Origin: Ligilactobacillus murinus DSM 20452 = NBRC 14221
Lineage (GTDB): Bacteria; Bacillota; Bacilli; Lactobacillales; Lactobacillaceae
Length of the DNA: 64,000 bases
Direction of reading: 5' to 3'
NCBI RefSeq assembly: GCF_001591685.1
Contig: NZ_BCVJ01000002.1
Span: 1-64,000 of the forward strand
Positions 17,762 to 26,631 of the stretch are shown piece after piece (position 1 is the first letter of the stretch; every line of letters begins with the position of its first letter). Below the pieces are notes generated by a model. It was not told the DNA's origin and did no database searches. It worked only from the letters and a program-made list of their open reading frames with translations. Position numbers and translations under genes: made by a program.

Positions 17762-20557
17762 ATGACTAAATCAAAAACCTATGCAGTAGTCGATCTTGAG
17801 ATGACGACCCCTGCATTGGATGGAACTGGAAGAATTATCCAATTTAGTTGTACTTTTATTGAAAATGGAAAAATCTCAGATACCTTTAGCACGTTGATCG
17901 ACCCACAATGTCCGATCCCACCAGAAGTGCAAAAGCTGACCGGGATCAAGAACAGTGATGTTTCCAAAGCACCATTATTCAGTGATGTAGCGGATACGAT
18001 CTATGCATTGTTACAGGATACAGTTTTTGTAGCGCATAATATCATGCAGGATTATCGCTTTTTAAATGCAGAGTTTGAGCGTGCGGGCTATCCTGAACTT
18101 GAATTAAAGGGGATCGATACGGTGCAGTTGGCTCAGATTTTATTGCCGACGCAACCTTCATATCGATTAGTTGATCTGGGTAACTATCTTGGGATCAAGC
18201 ATGAACGCCCGCATCAAGCAGATAGTGATACCTATGTTACAGCAGAGTTATTTTTGTTTTTGCAGAAACGTTTAGAATTGTTACCATCAAGTGTCTTACA
18301 AACTTTATGTAACTTGAGCGGTGCGTTGCTTTATGATACAGCAGAGTGTTTTAAAGAAGCATATGCTAAGCAAAGAAAAAAAGCCCAGCCGTTAGCTAAA
18401 AAGTGGATGCAGATCGAAGACTTGGTTATTTTGAGGCCAAATTTCAAGACAAGGGATAATATAGCCCTGACATTTCCTAAGACTAAAGAAGAACAAGAAC
18501 AACTCTTTTCAGGAAGTATCGAGTGGCGTGATGAGCAAGTCAAAATGATGTCTACGATCGCCGATTTCTTTGATGATCCAAACGAACGGCGCTTGTTACT
18601 TGAAGCACCGACCGGGATGGGAAAGACTTTGGGGTATTTAGTGCCGGCCGCATACGCTTCGACCCAAGATAAGCGTATCGTGATCAGTACGGCAACAACA
18701 GCCCTTCAAGCCCAACTGGCAGAAGAGATCGATCTGACCTTGAAAAATCTTTTCCCATTTGATCTTGATGTCGTTGTTTTAAAAGGAAATCGTCATTATA
18801 TCGATCTAGATAAGTTTTGGCGTTCGTTGAAACAACCTTACAATAAAAATTCGCGTTTATTACAGATGCGTTTGATCGTTTGGTTATTACAGACCAAGAC
18901 CGGTGATCTTGATGAGCTTAGATTGACGACACGGCAAGATCCTTTATTTGCTAATATCGAGCATACTGGTTTTGATAGTTTAGAGCCAACCAGTCCATTT
19001 TATCGCGTCGATTATCTACGCTTAAATGAGATCGCCAAAGAAAACGCCTCATTTATCATTACAAATCATGCATATCTATTGACCCATGCCACTGATTTTA
19101 AGGGCAATGACTTGGAATTGATCGTTGATGAAGCTCAAAATCTCCCAGCTACAGTAGCTAAAAGTGTTCAGCAAGTTTTGGATTTTGATGAGATCAAGAT
19201 CCTCTGTGATAGTATGTTAGTCAAAATGGAGTCGCAGATCTCATTTTCATTTGAACAATTGATCGAGCAAAGTCTGTTGACTAAAAAACAATACCATGCT
19301 CTTTTAAAAGATCTCCAAGTGTTAGATCACGATATGTGGGATCTAAGGGCTGCTTTTATGCGAAGGTTCCTAAGATTCCGACAAAATGGGATCACTGAGC
19401 AACCATTAACTGAAAAGAAGTTTTTGGGATTTTTAAAGGAACATTATGGTGTGATCAATAAGATAACTCGCGCCTATGACGGTTTTTTACAGCAATTTGC
19501 GTGGCTACAAAAAGTATTTTTCAAAGCCAGCCGTTTAGAACAGATCGATCAAACGGCGACGTTATACTTATTGGATTTTTTTAGATTAGCTTCGCAATTA
19601 GTGACAGCTTTTGAGCCTTGGCAAAAATTAGCCTTTACGGATCTTGAAGCTAACCAAACTAAGCAATTGATCTGGTTGAGTATCGCTGAACAAGAAACTG
19701 CACATTTACGTTTACACTTCAGCTATTTAGATGGAGCTGACTTCTTACAAAGTAAAGTGTATCCAAAGTTTGAACATGTATTGTTTTTAGGTGCAGGTTT
19801 ATTTACAAAGCAGACTCATGCTTATACGTTAAAACAATTAGACCTACCTAAAGATACGCGTTTATTGAGCTACCAAGGTAATTTTGACTATCAAAAAACC
19901 TTAGCGTTGATCGCAAAGGACGCGCCTAATGTTGGTGCGACTGAAAATGAGGAATATGTTAAGTACCTAGCTAAGACTATTTATGATCTAACTGCTAAAA
20001 ATCAATGTCAGACAATGATCTTATTCAATTCATTAGATGAACTTGAACGAACTTATGAGTATCTAGCAGTCTTAGGTCTTACCAAAGAAAGAGAAGTTTT
20101 AGCTCAAGGTGTCAATGGAAGTCCCGAAAAGTTAAAGAAACGTTTTACCTTGAATCAAAGTCAGACAGCGATCTTGCTTGCGACGGGGACATTTTTTGAA
20201 GGGATAGATCTACCCGAAAAATTATTAGAGCTTTTAGTGATCGTACGTTTACCATTTCAAGCACCTAATACCTTATTTAATCAAGTTCGATATGAGCGTG
20301 CACGCCAAGTCGGCGATGATCCGTTTACGACATTAGCTTTACCTGAAGCAGTTTTGCGTCTAAAACAGGGCTTTGGTCGCTTGATCCGGACGCCAAATGA
20401 TCGTGGAGCTTTTGTCTTATTAGATTCAAGGATCTTGACTAAGCGTTATGGTAAAGAATTTAAGCAAGTCTTCCCAGATAAATTAGAATTACGCCCAGTT
20501 TTGACAGCTGAGATCCCGAAACTAGTTGCTGATTTTTTACATGACAAACAGCGCTAA
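17762..20557 (+). CDS. dinG: DinG-family helicase with DnaQ-like exonuclease domain
   Basis: A 931-residue fusion typical of Firmicutes: an N-terminal DEDD 3'-5' exonuclease (VVDLEMTTP at residues 9-17, FVAHNIMQDYRFL, HQADSDTYVTAELF) followed by a superfamily 2 XPD-like helicase with LLEAPTGMGKT (Walker A, about residue 282-292), IVDEAQNLP (DEAH-type box) and the C-terminal motifs ATGTFFEGIDLP and QGFGRLIRT. It acts in DNA repair. It heads the dinG-ypmB-aspB-asnS-dnaD-nth block conserved in Bacillus. No Fe-S cysteine quartet is apparent in the helicase, consistent with the Gram-positive form. Confidence 0.94.
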   Translation: MTKSKTYAVVDLEMTTPALDGTGRIIQFSCTFIENGKISDTFSTLIDPQCPIPPEVQKLTGIKNSDVSKAPLFSDVADTIYALLQDTVFVAHNIMQDYRFLNAEFERAGYPELELKGIDTVQLAQILLPTQPSYRLVDLGNYLGIKHERPHQADSDTYVTAELFLFLQKRLELLPSSVLQTLCNLSGALLYDTAECFKEAYAKQRKKAQPLAKKWMQIEDLVILRPNFKTRDNIALTFPKTKEEQEQLFSGSIEWRDEQVKMMSTIADFFDDPNERRLLLEAPTGMGKTLGYLVPAAYASTQDKRIVISTATTALQAQLAEEIDLTLKNLFPFDLDVVVLKGNRHYIDLDKFWRSLKQPYNKNSRLLQMRLIVWLLQTKTGDLDELRLTTRQDPLFANIEHTGFDSLEPTSPFYRVDYLRLNEIAKENASFIITNHAYLLTHATDFKGNDLELIVDEAQNLPATVAKSVQQVLDFDEIKILCDSMLVKMESQISFSFEQLIEQSLLTKKQYHALLKDLQVLDHDMWDLRAAFMRRFLRFRQNGITEQPLTEKKFLGFLKEHYGVINKITRAYDGFLQQFAWLQKVFFKASRLEQIDQTATLYLLDFFRLASQLVTAFEPWQKLAFTDLEANQTKQLIWLSIAEQETAHLRLHFSYLDGADFLQSKVYPKFEHVLFLGAGLFTKQTHAYTLKQLDLPKDTRLLSYQGNFDYQKTLALIAKDAPNVGATENEEYVKYLAKTIYDLTAKNQCQTMILFNSLDELERTYEYLAVLGLTKEREVLAQGVNGSPEKLKKRFTLNQSQTAILLATGTFFEGIDLPEKLLELLVIVRLPFQAPNTLFNQVRYERARQVGDDPFTTLALPEAVLRLKQGFGRLIRTPNDRGAFVLLDSRILTKRYGKEFKQVFPDKLELRPVLTAEIPKLVADFLHDKQR

Positions 20558-20568
20558 CTTGGTATAAT
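20541..20568 (+). promoter_or_regulatory. Promoter inside the end of dinG
   Basis: ATGACA (20541-20546) and TATAAT (20563-20568) are 16 bases apart, overlapping the dinG stop and just ahead of the ypmB-like gene. It could give the ypmB-aspB-asnS genes their own transcription. Inference from sequence only. Confidence 0.5.
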
Positions 20569-20603
20569 TGAACTAAACAGTTTTTGACTAGAGGAAGGAA
20601 TTT

Positions 20604-21101
20604 ATGAAGCGGACAACGAGGATCAAAAAGAAAACAAAGTATCGTTTGTGGTATCTCGGAGTTTTGACCGTCTTGGTATTAGTGCTCGTCATTTTCAACT
20701 TGGCACTTTCGCCTATGAGAAATGCCAAAAAGCAAGCAACGCAATTAGCACAACAATACGCTGGCTTAAAAGAAGAGACGGCCTTTTATCACTACAATCG
20801 AAATCATACTTATTACACGGTCGCAGGAACTAATGATAAAAAACAAAAAATTTATGCCATCGTTGCACAAAATGGTAAGAAGATCAACGTTTACCAGCAA
20901 AACGAAGGGATCTCTGAAGCAAGTGCCAAAAAGATCACTCAGCAAACTGGGAACGTGAAAAAGATCACCCATACTGCTTTAGGGATGCATAAAAATAAAC
21001 CAGTCTGGGAAATAAGTTATCTTAATTCCTACGGTAATCTTTGTTATGATATACTTGATTTTAAAACAGGAAAAGTTGTTAAAACGATCCAAAATATTTA
21101 A
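20604..21101 (+). CDS. DUF5590 / TseB-like (YpmB) membrane protein
   Basis: A 165-residue protein with a basic N-terminus, one transmembrane helix (about residues 15-35) and an extracellular cystatin-like (PepSY-like) domain. Gene order dinG-ypmB-aspB and the domain layout identify it as the YpmB group; Bacillus TseB in this group works with PBP2A in cell elongation. That role here is an inference. A GAGGAAGGA ribosome site precedes the ATG. Confidence 0.8.
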   Translation: MKRTTRIKKKTKYRLWYLGVLTVLVLVLVIFNLALSPMRNAKKQATQLAQQYAGLKEETAFYHYNRNHTYYTVAGTNDKKQKIYAIVAQNGKKINVYQQNEGISEASAKKITQQTGNVKKITHTALGMHKNKPVWEISYLNSYGNLCYDILDFKTGKVVKTIQNI

Positions 21102-21119
21102 TTAAAGGGGCCATTCAAG

Positions 21120-22307
21120 ATGGAATTATCAAAAAGAGTACAAAATGTTTCACCCTCAGCAACTTTAGCTTTATCAGCTAAGGCAAAGCAATTACAAAAA
21201 GACGGCTATGATGTCAAAAATTTAACTGTTGGTGAGCCTAATTTCAATACGCCAGAGCATATCAAAAAAGCAGCGATCCAAGCGATCCAAGCGGGGAAAT
21301 CAGATTTTTACACCGCTGCTTTAGGGATCGTTGAATTACGCAAGGCGATTGCTAAAGCAACTAATGCTCAATATCACACTGATTATACGTTTGAAAATGT
21401 TGCTGTTACAGTAGGGGGAAAATTCTCTTTATATGCGATTAGCCAAACGATCCTTGATCCAGGCGATGAAGTCTTGATCCCCTTGCCATATTGGGTCAGT
21501 TATAGTGAACAAGTCAAGTTAGCTGAAGGTAAACCAGTTTTTGTACTGCCTGAAACTAAGAGCTTAAAGGTAACGGTAGCTGCTCTTGAAGCTAAACGAA
21601 CTGAAAAAACGAAGGCCGTGATCATTAACTCACCGCAAAACCCTTCTGGTGTCATTTACACTAGAGCTGAGTTAGAAGCGATCGGAAATTGGGCCGTAAA
21701 AAATAATATCTGGTTAATTGCTGATGACATGTATAATAAGTTAGTTTATAATGGAAACAGCTTTGTTTCTTTAGTTGAACTTTCAGAAGCAATCAAGCAG
21801 CAAACGATATTGACCAATGGTTTTTCTAAAACGTACTCGATGACTGGGTGGCGTGTGGGCTATACTTTGGCGAAGAAAGAATTGATCGCTAAGTTAGGTA
21901 CTGTGGTCGGGCATGCGACTGGAAATCTTTCGGCGGTCAGCCAATATGCAGCCTTAGCAGCTTTGGAACAAGACCAGGCTTGTGTTGAAGAGATGCGCCA
22001 AGCGTATGAAATGCGACTAAATGAGATCTATCCTTTAGTGGAGAAGATCCCTGGTTTCGAGCTGACAACTAAGCCGGAAGGTGCCTTTTATCTATTCCCT
22101 AACATTCAAAAGGCTTTAAAAGCAACGGGATTTAGTGATGCACCAAGTTTTGCTGATGCCTTATTGAGCGAGGCCTTTGTTGCTGTAGTTCCAGGGGAGG
22201 CCTTTGGGATGCCCGGACATATTCGTTTGAGTTATGCAACTTCACTTGAAGATCTGCGTGAGGCGATCGTGCGAATAGAAAAATTTGTTGAAAAATATAG
22301 TAAATAA
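21120..22307 (+). CDS. aspB: Aspartate aminotransferase (PLP-dependent)
   Basis: A 395-residue class I/II aminotransferase interconverting aspartate and oxaloacetate. Visible are NLTVGEPNFNTPEHI, the INSPQNPSGVIYT substrate loop, and the PLP-lysine motif NGFSKTYSMTGWRVGY at about residues 232-247, with the C-terminal GHIRLSYATS arginine motif. It precedes asnS by 18 bases, the usual coupling of aspartate supply with asparaginyl-tRNA formation in Firmicutes. Confidence 0.94.
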   Translation: MELSKRVQNVSPSATLALSAKAKQLQKDGYDVKNLTVGEPNFNTPEHIKKAAIQAIQAGKSDFYTAALGIVELRKAIAKATNAQYHTDYTFENVAVTVGGKFSLYAISQTILDPGDEVLIPLPYWVSYSEQVKLAEGKPVFVLPETKSLKVTVAALEAKRTEKTKAVIINSPQNPSGVIYTRAELEAIGNWAVKNNIWLIADDMYNKLVYNGNSFVSLVELSEAIKQQTILTNGFSKTYSMTGWRVGYTLAKKELIAKLGTVVGHATGNLSAVSQYAALAALEQDQACVEEMRQAYEMRLNEIYPLVEKIPGFELTTKPEGAFYLFPNIQKALKATGFSDAPSFADALLSEAFVAVVPGEAFGMPGHIRLSYATSLEDLREAIVRIEKFVEKYSK

Positions 22308-22325
22308 AATAGGAGGAAAAATTTA

Positions 22326-23627
22326 GTGGAAACTATCAGTATTATTAACGCTAAAGACTATGTTGACCAAAAAGTAAGAATTGGAGTTTGGTTGACTAAT
22401 AAGCGCTCCAGCGGTAAAATCGCCTTTTTACAGCTGCGCGACGGAACAGCTTATTTTCAAGGAGTCGTAGTTAAGAATAATGTTTCTGAAGATGTATTTA
22501 AGCTTGCAAAAGAAGTAAGACAAGAAGCAAGTATGTACGTCACAGGTACGATCCATGAAGATACACGCTCACACTTTGGCTATGAGATCGAAATTGAAGA
22601 TATTGAACTGGTAGGTCAAAGTGAAGACTATCCGATCACTCCTAAAGAACACGGGACAGATTTCTTGATGGATCATCGTCATCTTTGGTTGCGTTCGAAG
22701 CGTCAATTTGCAATCATGAAGATCAGAAACGAAATGATCCGTGCAACTTATGAATTCTTCAACAAGGAAGGGTTCATCAAGTTGGATTCACCGATCTTGA
22801 CCGGTAGTGCTCCTGAAGGCACAACAGAATTGTTCCATACTGAATATTTTGAAAAAGATGCTTATCTTTCACAATCAGGTCAGCTTTATGCTGAAGCTGG
22901 GGCAATGGCTTATGGGAAAGTCTTTACTTTCGGGCCAACATTTAGAGCGGAAAAATCCAAGACACGTCGTCATTTGATCGAATTTTGGATGATCGAACCA
23001 GAAATGGCATTTATGCATCAAGAAGAAAGTTTAGAGATCCAAGAACGCTATATTGCTTACTTGGTTGAAAAAGTACTTGAAAATTGTGACTACGAACTTG
23101 ATATTTTAGGACGAGATAAGGAAGTCCTCAAGCGCTATACGCAACTACCTTATCCACGCATTTCCTATGATGATGCGATCAAATTATTACAAGAATCAGG
23201 TAAATTCCCAGATGTAAAATGGGGCGAAGATTTCGGTTCGCCAGAAGAAACTTATTTGGCAGAACACTTCAGCAAACCTGTTTTTGTGTTGAACTACCCT
23301 AAAGCGATCAAACCATTTTACATGAAACCACATCCAACTAGAGAAGACTTAGTTGTATGTGCTGACTTGTTAGCGCCAGAAGGCTATGGTGAGATCATCG
23401 GTGGTTCTGAGCGTGCGACTGATCCAGAATATTTAGCAAAACAAATTGAAGATGCAGGTTTAAATAAAGCTGATTATGAATGGTACTTAGATCTACGGCG
23501 CTACGGTAGTGTACCACACTCTGGCTTTGGACTTGGTCTGGAACGTGCAGTAACTTGGATCACAGGTGAAGACCATATCCGGGAAGCTATTCCATTCCCA
23601 CGTTTATTAAACCGGATCTACCCATAA
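22326..23627 (+). CDS. asnS: Asparaginyl-tRNA synthetase
   Basis: A 433-residue class IIb aminoacyl-tRNA synthetase. The N-terminal OB-fold anticodon domain runs to about residue 105. Motif 2 is [19 protein letters not shown] near residues 217-235 and motif 3 [15 protein letters not shown] near 398-412. GTG start with AGGAGG ten bases upstream. Followed by a hairpin terminator, so dnaD transcription is partly separate. Confidence 0.96.
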   Translation: METISIINAKDYVDQKVRIGVWLTNKRSSGKIAFLQLRDGTAYFQGVVVKNNVSEDVFKLAKEVRQEASMYVTGTIHEDTRSHFGYEIEIEDIELVGQSEDYPITPKEHGTDFLMDHRHLWLRSKRQFAIMKIRNEMIRATYEFFNKEGFIKLDSPILTGSAPEGTTELFHTEYFEKDAYLSQSGQLYAEAGAMAYGKVFTFGPTFRAEKSKTRRHLIEFWMIEPEMAFMHQEESLEIQERYIAYLVEKVLENCDYELDILGRDKEVLKRYTQLPYPRISYDDAIKLLQESGKFPDVKWGEDFGSPEETYLAEHFSKPVFVLNYPKAIKPFYMKPHPTREDLVVCADLLAPEGYGEIIGGSERATDPEYLAKQIEDAGLNKADYEWYLDLRRYGSVPHSGFGLGLERAVTWITGEDHIREAIPFPRLLNRIYP

Positions 23628-23639
23628 TAGTTGGTGGGC

Positions 23640-23675
23640 TGCGGGACATGACCGAGTGTTGTGTCCTGTTTTTTA
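23640..23675 (+). terminator. Intrinsic terminator after asnS
   Basis: GGGACA pairs with TGTCCT (one G-T) around a loop, followed by GTTTTTT. It lies 14-45 bases after the asnS stop and before dnaD, so it may act as partial terminator inside the block. Confidence 0.65.
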
Positions 23676-23694
23676 CTTAAAAAGGAAGATCAAG

Positions 23695-24414
23695 ATGGAT
23701 AAAATACTACGAAAATATTTAGCTGCTGGACAAATGACAGTTTCCAATCTATTGTTGAATAATTATCGTCAGTTAGGACTAGATGAAGCTGAGTTTATCT
23801 TGATGTTACAGCTCATGAGTCGAACGCAGCAGGGAAACGCGATCGATCTAACTGAAATTTCACAAAGTATGCAGCTTGATACTAGTAAGCTGGGAAATTT
23901 ATTACGTAATTTGATCGAAAAAAAATTTCTTAGATTAACGACAGCAACTGATGTGGCGGGACGTAAGTATGACAAGTATGATTTTACGCTACTTTACGAG
24001 AAATTATTTGCTTTAGAACAAAATGAAGTAACAGCTGAACTAACACAAAACAAAACGACCAGTAAGCAAGAAGTTTATAAAAATATTGAGGTCGAATTTG
24101 GCCGTCTTTTGACCCCGATGGAACTACAAACGATCGATAGTTGGCTCAATACAGAAAATTATTCACCCGAATTGATCGTTTTAGCTTTACGTGAGGCCGT
24201 TTTAAATCAGGTTTATAGTTTGAAGTATATTGATAAGATCTTATTGAGCTGGGAAAAGCAAAATATCAAAACTAGTGCCGATGTGCAACGATTACGCCAA
24301 CAGCGCCGACAAGAAATGGCTAAAAAAGCACAACCAACTGCACCTAAGCAAAATAAAGCTAAACCAAGTATTCCAATGTATGATTGGTCAGGAGGGATCG
24401 ATGATGCTAAGTAG
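23695..24414 (+). CDS. dnaD: Replication initiation/restart protein DnaD
   Basis: A 239-residue protein with the winged-helix N-terminal DnaD domain (YLAAGQMTVSNLLLNNYRQLGL) and C-terminal DnaB/DnaD domain (YSPELIVLALREAVLNQV, KYIDKILLSWEKQNIKT). It loads the replicative helicase together with DnaB/DnaI in Firmicutes. The ATG at 23695 is chosen because AAGGAAG precedes it; further upstream the frame runs through the asnS terminator. It overlaps nth by 14 bases. Confidence 0.93.
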   Translation: MDKILRKYLAAGQMTVSNLLLNNYRQLGLDEAEFILMLQLMSRTQQGNAIDLTEISQSMQLDTSKLGNLLRNLIEKKFLRLTTATDVAGRKYDKYDFTLLYEKLFALEQNEVTAELTQNKTTSKQEVYKNIEVEFGRLLTPMELQTIDSWLNTENYSPELIVLALREAVLNQVYSLKYIDKILLSWEKQNIKTSADVQRLRQQRRQEMAKKAQPTAPKQNKAKPSIPMYDWSGGIDDAK

Positions 24415-25042
24415 TGAAGAAACGACACATGCGATCGAAATCATGGGTGAAATGTTTCCCAATGCCACAACATCATTGACGAAGACAGATCCGTATCACT
24501 TTATGCTTTCAGTGATATTGAGTGCTCAAACTACTGACAAAGCTGTTAACTTGGTCACACCAGCTTTATTTGAACGCTATAAGGATCCTGTTGACTTAGC
24601 GAATGCGAGCCAAGCAGAAGTTGAAAGCTATATCAAAACGATCGGTCTATATCGCAATAAGGCGCGCTTTTTGATCAAATGCTCACAGGAACTGGTCGAA
24701 CGCTTTGATGGGGTCGTCCCTAAAACTAGAAAAGAGCTGATGAGCTTAAGTGGGGTCGGACGCAAAACAGCGGATGTGGTTTTAGCTGAATGCTTTGGGA
24801 TCCCAGCATTTGCAGTTGATACCCATGTCAGTCGCGTTGCCAAACGTTTAGGGATGGTTCCAGCTGATAGTGATGTTTTAACGATCGAAAAGATCTTAAT
24901 GCAAAAAGTCCCACAAGATCTATGGATCAAAGGGCATCACCGGATGATATTTTGGGGACGATACCAATGCATGGCAAGAAATCCGAAGTGTAGTTCTTGT
25001 CCACTATTAGATATTTGCCCAGAAGGCCGATCAAGAGTGTAA
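24401..25042 (+). CDS. nth: Endonuclease III
   Basis: A 213-residue base-excision DNA glycosylase/AP lyase for oxidised pyrimidines. The helix-hairpin-helix is LSGVGRKTADVVLAE with the catalytic Lys, the catalytic Asp is in AFAVDTHVSRV, and the C-terminal 4Fe-4S ligands follow C-x6-C-x2-C-x5-C. The start at 24401 is set by AGGAGG eight bases upstream inside dnaD. Coupled with dnaD as in Bacillus. Confidence 0.95.
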   Translation: MMLSSEETTHAIEIMGEMFPNATTSLTKTDPYHFMLSVILSAQTTDKAVNLVTPALFERYKDPVDLANASQAEVESYIKTIGLYRNKARFLIKCSQELVERFDGVVPKTRKELMSLSGVGRKTADVVLAECFGIPAFAVDTHVSRVAKRLGMVPADSDVLTIEKILMQKVPQDLWIKGHHRMIFWGRYQCMARNPKCSSCPLLDICPEGRSRV

Positions 25043-25163
25043 AAACCGAACATAATTAGTGATAAAGATATAATTTTAATAAAAAAACAAACAACATAAT
25101 GAATTTTTATGTAAAATATGGTAAATTATTAACTGGCATAAAAATTCTATGGAGATGGTGAAT

Positions 25164-26435
25164 TTGAAAAAGTTAAAAGTATATCGTTTGTCACTTGGGT
25201 GGCAGATAATTTTAGGCCTGTTGATCGGAATCGGTTTAGGGGTCATATTTGCTGATGATAAAGGATTTATCAAATTTGCAAATGGACTCGGATCGACCTT
25301 TATCAATATGATCTCGATGATCGTCTTGCCGATCGTCTTTTCAAGTTTAGTTGTAGGGATCGCTAATATGGGCGATATCAAAAAGTTAGGGCGGATCGGA
25401 CTAAAAACTTTGATCTATTTTGAGGTGTTATCAACGATCGCCTTTATCGTTGGGATGTTAGTCTCTAATCTTTCCCAGATCGGATATATGCTTGATTTAA
25501 GCAAGTTGTCCCAAGTTGATATTTCGACATATGTTAAAACAGCTAAACAGGCTTCGCACAGCGGATTAGGTTCGATCTTGATGTCGATCGTGCCATCTAA
25601 TTTCTTTGATGCATTAGCGACAGGTCAGATGCTACCAGTGATCTTTTTCTCTTGTTTATTTGGGTTAGGGATCGCGGCAATTGGTGAAAAAGGTAAGATC
25701 TTATTACAATTTTTCCAAGCTGTAGCAGAAGTAATGTTCAAGATCACTGGTTGGATCATGTATTTTGCACCTTTTGGGGTCGCAGGCTTGATCGGGGCTA
25801 CCGTCGCTCAATTGGGGCTCGAGTCGTTAAAACCATTAGGATTATTTATCGTAATGTCTTACGCAACGATGATCTTCTTTATTTTAGTAGTTTTAGGGAT
25901 CACATCTCGGATCTTTGGTTTTAAGATCATGGACCAATTACGAGTAGTCAAAGATGAATTGGTGTTGGCCTTTACAACGGCTAGTTCAGAGGTCACATTA
26001 CCACGGTTGATGGAAAAAACTCAAAAATTAGGCGTTGACCAAGCGATCAGCTCGTTCGTTATTCCGACTGGTTATACCTTTAACTTGGACGGCTCTGCGA
26101 TCTATCAATCATTAGCAGCTATCTTTTTAGCCCAAGCCTATCATATTGATCTTTCGTTGAGTCAGCAATTGACTTTATTATTAGTTTTAATGATCACTTC
26201 TAAAGGGATGGCAGGCGTTCCTGGGGCGTCATTTGTTGTTTTATTAGCGACAGTTTCAACGATCGGTGTTCCAGTCTCAGGCCTAGCTTTGATCGCTGGG
26301 ATCGATCGTTTAGTTGATATGGGACGGACAGTTGTCAATGTTGCAGGAAATGTTACTGCGACATTGATCATCGGTAAATCAGAAAATGAATTTGATCAAG
26401 AAAAACATGATAAATATGTAGCCTCTTTTAAATAA
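25164..26435 (+). CDS. Dicarboxylate/amino acid:cation symporter (DAACS, GltP/GltT-like)
   Basis: A roughly 423-residue membrane transporter of the glutamate/aspartate symporter family with eight predicted helices and two hairpins. Signature patterns are FTTASSEVTLPR (serine-rich HP1), YTFNLDGSAIYQ (helix 7, normally NMDG), SKGMAGVPGASFVVL (HP2) and DRLVDMGRTVVNVAGN (helix 8, with substrate-binding Asp/Arg/Asn). The TTG at 25164 has GGAG nine bases upstream and is preferred to the ATG at 25149. Glutamate, aspartate or a dicarboxylate is the likely substrate. Confidence 0.9.
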   Translation: MKKLKVYRLSLGWQIILGLLIGIGLGVIFADDKGFIKFANGLGSTFINMISMIVLPIVFSSLVVGIANMGDIKKLGRIGLKTLIYFEVLSTIAFIVGMLVSNLSQIGYMLDLSKLSQVDISTYVKTAKQASHSGLGSILMSIVPSNFFDALATGQMLPVIFFSCLFGLGIAAIGEKGKILLQFFQAVAEVMFKITGWIMYFAPFGVAGLIGATVAQLGLESLKPLGLFIVMSYATMIFFILVVLGITSRIFGFKIMDQLRVVKDELVLAFTTASSEVTLPRLMEKTQKLGVDQAISSFVIPTGYTFNLDGSAIYQSLAAIFLAQAYHIDLSLSQQLTLLLVLMITSKGMAGVPGASFVVLLATVSTIGVPVSGLALIAGIDRLVDMGRTVVNVAGNVTATLIIGKSENEFDQEKHDKYVASFK

Positions 26436-26476
26436 AAGAAGCATAAAAAGAGGCTGTGACATAAGTCTCTATCTTT

Positions 26477-26526
26477 AGAGAAGACCACTCGAATTATTCA
26501 AAAAAATTCGAGTGGTCTTCTTTATT
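26477..26526 (+). terminator. Intrinsic terminator after the symporter gene
   Basis: GAAGACCACTCGAATT and its exact complement are separated by a short A-rich loop and followed by TTTATTT. Being symmetric, it may also act on the other strand. Confidence 0.85.
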
Positions 26527-26553
26527 TGGATCAGTTGGTGATGTTGTTTTTGC

Positions 26554-26595
26554 ATAAAAAAACACTCCTCCACATTGCTGAGGGGAGTGTTTACG
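26554..26595 (-). terminator. Intrinsic terminator of pbp1A
   Basis: On the minus strand AAACACTCC-C pairs with G-GGAGTGTTT around a loop, followed by TTTTTT; it begins about 40 bases after the pbp1A stop. Confidence 0.8.
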
Positions 26596-26631
26596 AGTCT
26601 ATCCATATCAGTTGATGGACACTTTGTTACT